NCBI RefSeq assembly: GCF_020991275.1
Contig: NZ_JAJLQY010000002.1
Span: forward strand, 124,001 to 188,000
Direction of reading: 5' to 3'
Source: Actinocorallia sp. API 0066
GTDB taxonomy: Bacteria > Actinomycetota > Actinomycetes > Streptosporangiales > Streptosporangiaceae
Length of the DNA: 64,000 nt
Part shown: piece by piece, positions 60,842-64,000 of the stretch
Position numbering within the stretch: the stretch's first letter is position 1
How the letters are laid out: each line of letters begins with the position of its first letter
Position numbers and translations under genes: made by a program
The notes under the pieces: model-generated
Database searches by the model: none
Told to the model about the DNA's origin: nothing
The model's input: the letters and a program-made list of their open reading frames with translations, nothing else

Positions 60842-61741
60842 TCACGTCAGCGACGGCCCCCGGAAGACCTGCCGTGTGTGCCAGGCGATGTTCCGCGCGT
60901 CGGGGCGGGCGAAGCCGGGCTGCGGCGGGTGGAAGACCCGTCCGGAGAGGTCGGTGACGAGCCTGCGCGAGGTCTCGGTGGTGCCGACGAACTGCCGGGA
61001 GACGAGGATCTTGCCGTTGGGCGTGAGGCCGAGGACGCCCTTGTCGAACAGCCTGTGGTGCAGTGAGCACAGGCACAGGCAGTTGGTCGGGTCGTCCTGT
61101 CCGTCGAACGCCCACCAGCGCAGCCGGGCGGCTTCGAGCCCGATGACGGTGGTGCCTATCCAGCCCTCGAAGCCGCAGAAGGCGCAGCGGCAGTCGTAGG
61201 CCAGCAGGATCTTCTGCCGGAGGATCGGGTCGCGGTTGGCCGTGGGCAGGTCGCCCTTGTCGAAGGCGGCCACCGCGGCCGTCTGCGCGAGTTCGGGCAT
61301 GAGGTTGGCGGCCGCGCACACGTCGGCGTGCAGGCCGCCCTCGAAGTTGGTGTCCAGGAGCAGCCTGACGACCTGGGCGAGAAGGCCGGGGTCGGCGAGC
61401 AGGTCGCGGGCGAACCCCGGGTGGAGCCGCCCGTGGACGTCGCCTGCGAGCAGCGCGGACCGGTCGGCTGACGTGCTGGGCCCTCCGGACGCGGTGGCGA
61501 CCTCCCACAGGCCGTCGGCCGCCAGGTGGTGGAAGGGGTAGCCGGCCGCGGCGGGCCGGGGAGGGCCGAACTCCTTCAGCATCCCGTCCAGGACGGCTTC
61601 GGCGTCGCGGTAGCGGATCGTCTTGTATCCGACACGCTGGAGCTGCCCCAACGCGTAAAGGAGGAGGAGCGCCTTGTGCGGGTCGCGGGTGCCGTTGTCG
61701 GTCCAGCGGCGCAACCTCAGGATGAGCTCCAGCCACTCCAT
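60842..61741 (-). CDS. HNH endonuclease, phosphorothioate-DNA-dependent restriction type
   Basis: A 299-residue protein. The N-terminal ~150 residues (LRLRRWTDNGTRDPHKALLL onward in parts, YPFHHLAADGLWEV) resemble the sulfur-binding domain of ScoMcrA-like enzymes, and the C-terminal half is an HNH nuclease with CAFCG, CLCSLHHRLFD and the catalytic His region RWWAFDGQDDP. Such type IV enzymes cut DNA bearing phosphorothioate modification. No dnd or modification genes are in the window. Start ATG 61741. Confidence 0.82.
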   Translation of the reverse strand: MEWLELILRLRRWTDNGTRDPHKALLLLYALGQLQRVGYKTIRYRDAEAVLDGMLKEFGPPRPAAAGYPFHHLAADGLWEVATASGGPSTSADRSALLAGDVHGRLHPGFARDLLADPGLLAQVVRLLLDTNFEGGLHADVCAAANLMPELAQTAAVAAFDKGDLPTANRDPILRQKILLAYDCRCAFCGFEGWIGTTVIGLEAARLRWWAFDGQDDPTNCLCLCSLHHRLFDKGVLGLTPNGKILVSRQFVGTTETSRRLVTDLSGRVFHPPQPGFARPDARNIAWHTRQVFRGPSLT

Positions 61742-61886
61742 GCGGCAATCGTAAAACCTCTCCACCGGTATTTGTCGTGGTAATGCCTGACATCGCTGGT
61801 CGGAGTGTGCGGACGGGCCCTGACCAAAGCGAGCACTTACTTTCGTGGCACACTGTCGGGTGAGTCCGCGAGTGAGGGGTGTGCAC

Positions 61887-63026
61887 ATGGCTGGTCCGCT
61901 GTCCGGAGTGCGGGTGGTCGAGCTTGCCGGGATCGGCCCGGGGCCGTTCGCCGCGATGCTGCTGGCCGACCTGGGCGCCGAGGTGATCAGGATCGACCGT
62001 CCCGGCGGAGGCGGCACCGGGCCCGCCGCCGACCGGGACTTCACGAACCGGTCCAAGCGCTCGGTGGCCGTCGACCTGAAGAGCGAGGCGGGCCGCGAGG
62101 TCGTGCTCCGCCTCGTCGAGCAGGCCGACGTGCTCCTGGAGGGCTTCCGGCCGGGCGTCACCGAGCGGCTCGGGCTCGGCCCCGACGACTGCCTGGCCCG
62201 CAACGAGCGGCTCGTGTACGGCCGTATGACGGGCTGGGGCCAGGAGGGCCCGCTCAGCCACACCGCGGGCCACGACATCGGCTACATCGCCATCACGGGC
62301 GCGCTGCACGCCATCGGACGGGCCAGCGGCCCCCCGCAGGTGCCGCTGAACCTGGTCGGCGACTTCGCGGGCGGAAGCATGTACCTCGTGGTCGGCGTGC
62401 TCGCCGCGCTGCTGGAGTCGAAGCTGAGCGGCCGCGGCCAGGTGGTGGACGCCGCGATCGTGGACGGCACCGCCCATCTGTCCACGTTCATCCACGCGTT
62501 CCAGGCGTCCGGCCTGTGGACGGACAACCGGGGCACCAACCTCCTCGACACCGGCGCGCCCTTCTACGACGTGTACGAGACGGCCGACGGGCAGCACATG
62601 GCGGTGGGCGCCATCGAGCCCCAGTTCTACGCCGAGTTCCTGAACCGGCTCGGGGTCGCCCCGGAGGAGGCCAAGCAGTACGACTTCGCCAACTGGGAGC
62701 AGAACAGGGCGCTGTTCGCGGCGAAGTTCAAGGAGCGGACGCGTGACGCGTGGGCGGAGGTGTTCGTGCCTTCCGACGCGTGCGTGGCGCCCGTCCTCAG
62801 CCTCAGCGAGGCCGCCGCCCATCCGTGGAACACCGAGCGCGACGTCTTCGTCGAAGGCCCCGACGGCAGGGTGCAGCCCGCGCCCGCGCCGCGCTTCTCC
62901 CGGACGCAGGGCACGATCACAGGCACCCCCGCGCAGGCGGGCGAGCACACCAGGGCCGTCCTCACCGACCTCGGCTTCAAGGACGTGGACGAGCTCCTCG
63001 AGTCCGGTGCCGTCGTCCAACGCTGA
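61887..63026 (+). CDS. CaiB/BaiF family CoA transferase (type III)
   Basis: A 379-residue class III CoA transferase or alpha-methylacyl-CoA racemase-like protein. [22 protein letters not shown] at the N-terminus (in part), [10 protein letters not shown] and the late GTDY-like GHDIGY region are family features; the catalytic Asp is expected near residue 165. ATG 61887; GTG 61881 is also in frame. Substrate is unknown. Confidence 0.88.
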   Translation: MAGPLSGVRVVELAGIGPGPFAAMLLADLGAEVIRIDRPGGGGTGPAADRDFTNRSKRSVAVDLKSEAGREVVLRLVEQADVLLEGFRPGVTERLGLGPDDCLARNERLVYGRMTGWGQEGPLSHTAGHDIGYIAITGALHAIGRASGPPQVPLNLVGDFAGGSMYLVVGVLAALLESKLSGRGQVVDAAIVDGTAHLSTFIHAFQASGLWTDNRGTNLLDTGAPFYDVYETADGQHMAVGAIEPQFYAEFLNRLGVAPEEAKQYDFANWEQNRALFAAKFKERTRDAWAEVFVPSDACVAPVLSLSEAAAHPWNTERDVFVEGPDGRVQPAPAPRFSRTQGTITGTPAQAGEHTRAVLTDLGFKDVDELLESGAVVQR

Positions 63027-63045
63027 ACCGTGGCAGGCTCGGAGC

Positions 63046-64000
63046 ATGCTGAGCGGTCTGCGGGTCCTGGAGGTCTCCAGTTTTGTCGCGGCCCCGCTGG
63101 GCGGGATGACCCTCGCCCAGCTGGGCGCCGACGTGGTGCGCGTCGATCCCCTCGGCGGGGCCACCGACACGCGGCGCTGGCCCGTCACCGAAGAGGGCGC
63201 GTCGATCTACTGGGCGTCGCTCAACAAGGGCAAGCGCTCGATCATGGTGGACCAGCGCACCCCCGAGGGGCGTGACCTCGTCCTCAGGCTGGCCGCGCAG
63301 GCGGGCGTGGTGTTGGCGAACACACCCAGGCCCGCGTATGAGGATCTCGCCGCGCTGCGGCCAGGGCTCATCCACGTGCTCGTCCAGGGGTATCCCGACG
63401 GAAGGCCCGCCGTGGACTACACGGTGAACGCCGAGACGGGCTTCCCGCTCGTCACCGGGCTCGGCGGGGAGCCCGTCAACCACGTCCTGCCCGCCTGGGA
63501 CGTCGCGTGCGGGCTGTACGCGGCGGTCGCCGTGCTCGCGGCCGACCACCACCGGATGCGCACCGGCAAGGGCAGGTCGGTGAAGATCGCCCTGTCCGAC
63601 GTCGCTCTCGCGACGGCGGGGAACCTCGGCTTCCTGGGCGAGGCGGAACTCAACCGGGTGGACCGGCCCAGGATCGGCAACCACCTGTTCGGCGGGTTCG
63701 CGCGCGACTTCGCCGTCGCGGACGGCCGTCTCATGGTCGTCACGCTGTCGCGCAGGCACCTCGACGACCTCGCCGCCGCCACCGGCGCCACCGAGCGCCT
63801 CGCCGAGCTGGAACGGCTCCTCGGCGCCGACTTCGCGGACGACGGCGACAGGTACCGGCACCGCGAGGGCCTGGCCGCCCTCTTCGAGCCCTGGTTCGCC
63901 GCCAGGACCGCCGACGAGGCCGCCGGGGCACTCGGGCACACCTCGGTGCTGTGGTCCCGCTACGGCACGTTCCGGGAGCTCCTGGCCCGTGACCACGACC
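63046..64000 (+). CDS. CaiB/BaiF family CoA transferase, truncated by the window edge
   Basis: The frame opens at ATG 63046 with LRVLEVSSFVAAPLGGMTLA and KGKRSIMVDQRTPEG, typical of type III CoA transferases, and stays open to the last base, so the C-terminus lies outside. It is a second, different member of the family placed 19 bases after the first; the two may form an operon, perhaps as a pair acting on related CoA esters. Confidence 0.85.
   Translation, partial: MLSGLRVLEVSSFVAAPLGGMTLAQLGADVVRVDPLGGATDTRRWPVTEEGASIYWASLNKGKRSIMVDQRTPEGRDLVLRLAAQAGVVLANTPRPAYEDLAALRPGLIHVLVQGYPDGRPAVDYTVNAETGFPLVTGLGGEPVNHVLPAWDVACGLYAAVAVLAADHHRMRTGKGRSVKIALSDVALATAGNLGFLGEAELNRVDRPRIGNHLFGGFARDFAVADGRLMVVTLSRRHLDDLAAATGATERLAELERLLGADFADDGDRYRHREGLAALFEPWFAARTADEAAGALGHTSVLWSRYGTFRELLARDHD

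Overview
The window is high-GC DNA with dense, overlapping genes, GTG and TTG starts and many LuxR/NarL-type regulators. It reads as a chromosomal segment of a filamentous actinomycete, perhaps of the Streptosporangiales/Thermomonosporaceae type, though the genus cannot be fixed from the sequence alone. No tRNA, rRNA, insertion sequence or CRISPR array was seen.

About 1-36 kb is a biosynthetic gene cluster. Three supply lines meet in it. (a) A mevalonate operon (16490-22969: polyprenyl diphosphate synthase, mevalonate kinase, diphosphomevalonate decarboxylase, phosphomevalonate kinase, HMG-CoA reductase, HMG-CoA synthase) runs into an ABBA-fold aromatic prenyltransferase (23028-23918). (b) A chorismate branch: class II DAHP synthase (34888), PhzE-like ADIC synthase (25977, minus), PhzD-like isochorismatase (9114) and a DhbA-like dehydrogenase (8288) should give 3-hydroxyanthranilate. 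(c) An aspartate branch: aspartokinase (26187), GriI-like aldolase (27482) and GriH-like cyclase (28348) should give 3-amino-4-hydroxybenzoate. With two FAD monooxygenases (7065, 33290), a PaaK-type adenylating enzyme (5730) and an amidohydrolase-fold protein (4972), this inventory matches the logic published for the farnesylated dibenzodiazepinone diazepinomicin (ECO-4601). The product is therefore inferred to be a prenylated dibenzodiazepinone or close relative. Features that look unusual are a KAS III plus ACP pair, a polyprenyl synthase paralogue with its active site erased, no IPP isomerase gene, and an acetate-type symporter inside the cluster.

The cluster carries its own control system. 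Five copies of one directional dyad, CTAC-N8-GTAGTGGRC, lie upstream of the main transcription units. In four of them a TACYGT hexamer follows at exactly the same distance, so they look like a shared activator-dependent promoter. Candidate controllers are a histidine kinase/response regulator pair split by the KAS III/ACP operon (1485 and 4098), a receiver-kinase fusion with a degenerate receiver (9868), a LuxR protein without an ATPase domain (11204) and a full LAL regulator (13503).

About 36-48 kb is a mixed border: a second kinase/regulator pair (36161-38061), a DUF6220 protein with a membrane-anchored multicopper oxidase and a NarL regulator (38294-41393), a DUF6223 protein, an ArsR-arsenate reductase fusion with a glyoxalase-like protein behind a palindromic operator, a GroES-like protein, an SDR, a Baeyer-Villiger-type monooxygenase, a lipid-kinase-like protein and a secreted Ag85-like esterase.

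About 48-56 kb is a minus-strand five-gene MoxR-VWA operon (truncated SWIM-family protein, DUF5691, MoxR ATPase, DUF5682, VWA). It carries an in-frame 24-bp repeat tract and two small intergenic repeat arrays. About 56-64 kb holds a CDF metal exporter, a membrane Ser/Thr kinase with a divergent DUF6777 lipoprotein, an M50-type membrane peptidase, an HNH endonuclease resembling phosphorothioate-DNA restriction enzymes, and two CoA-transferase genes, the last running off the window.
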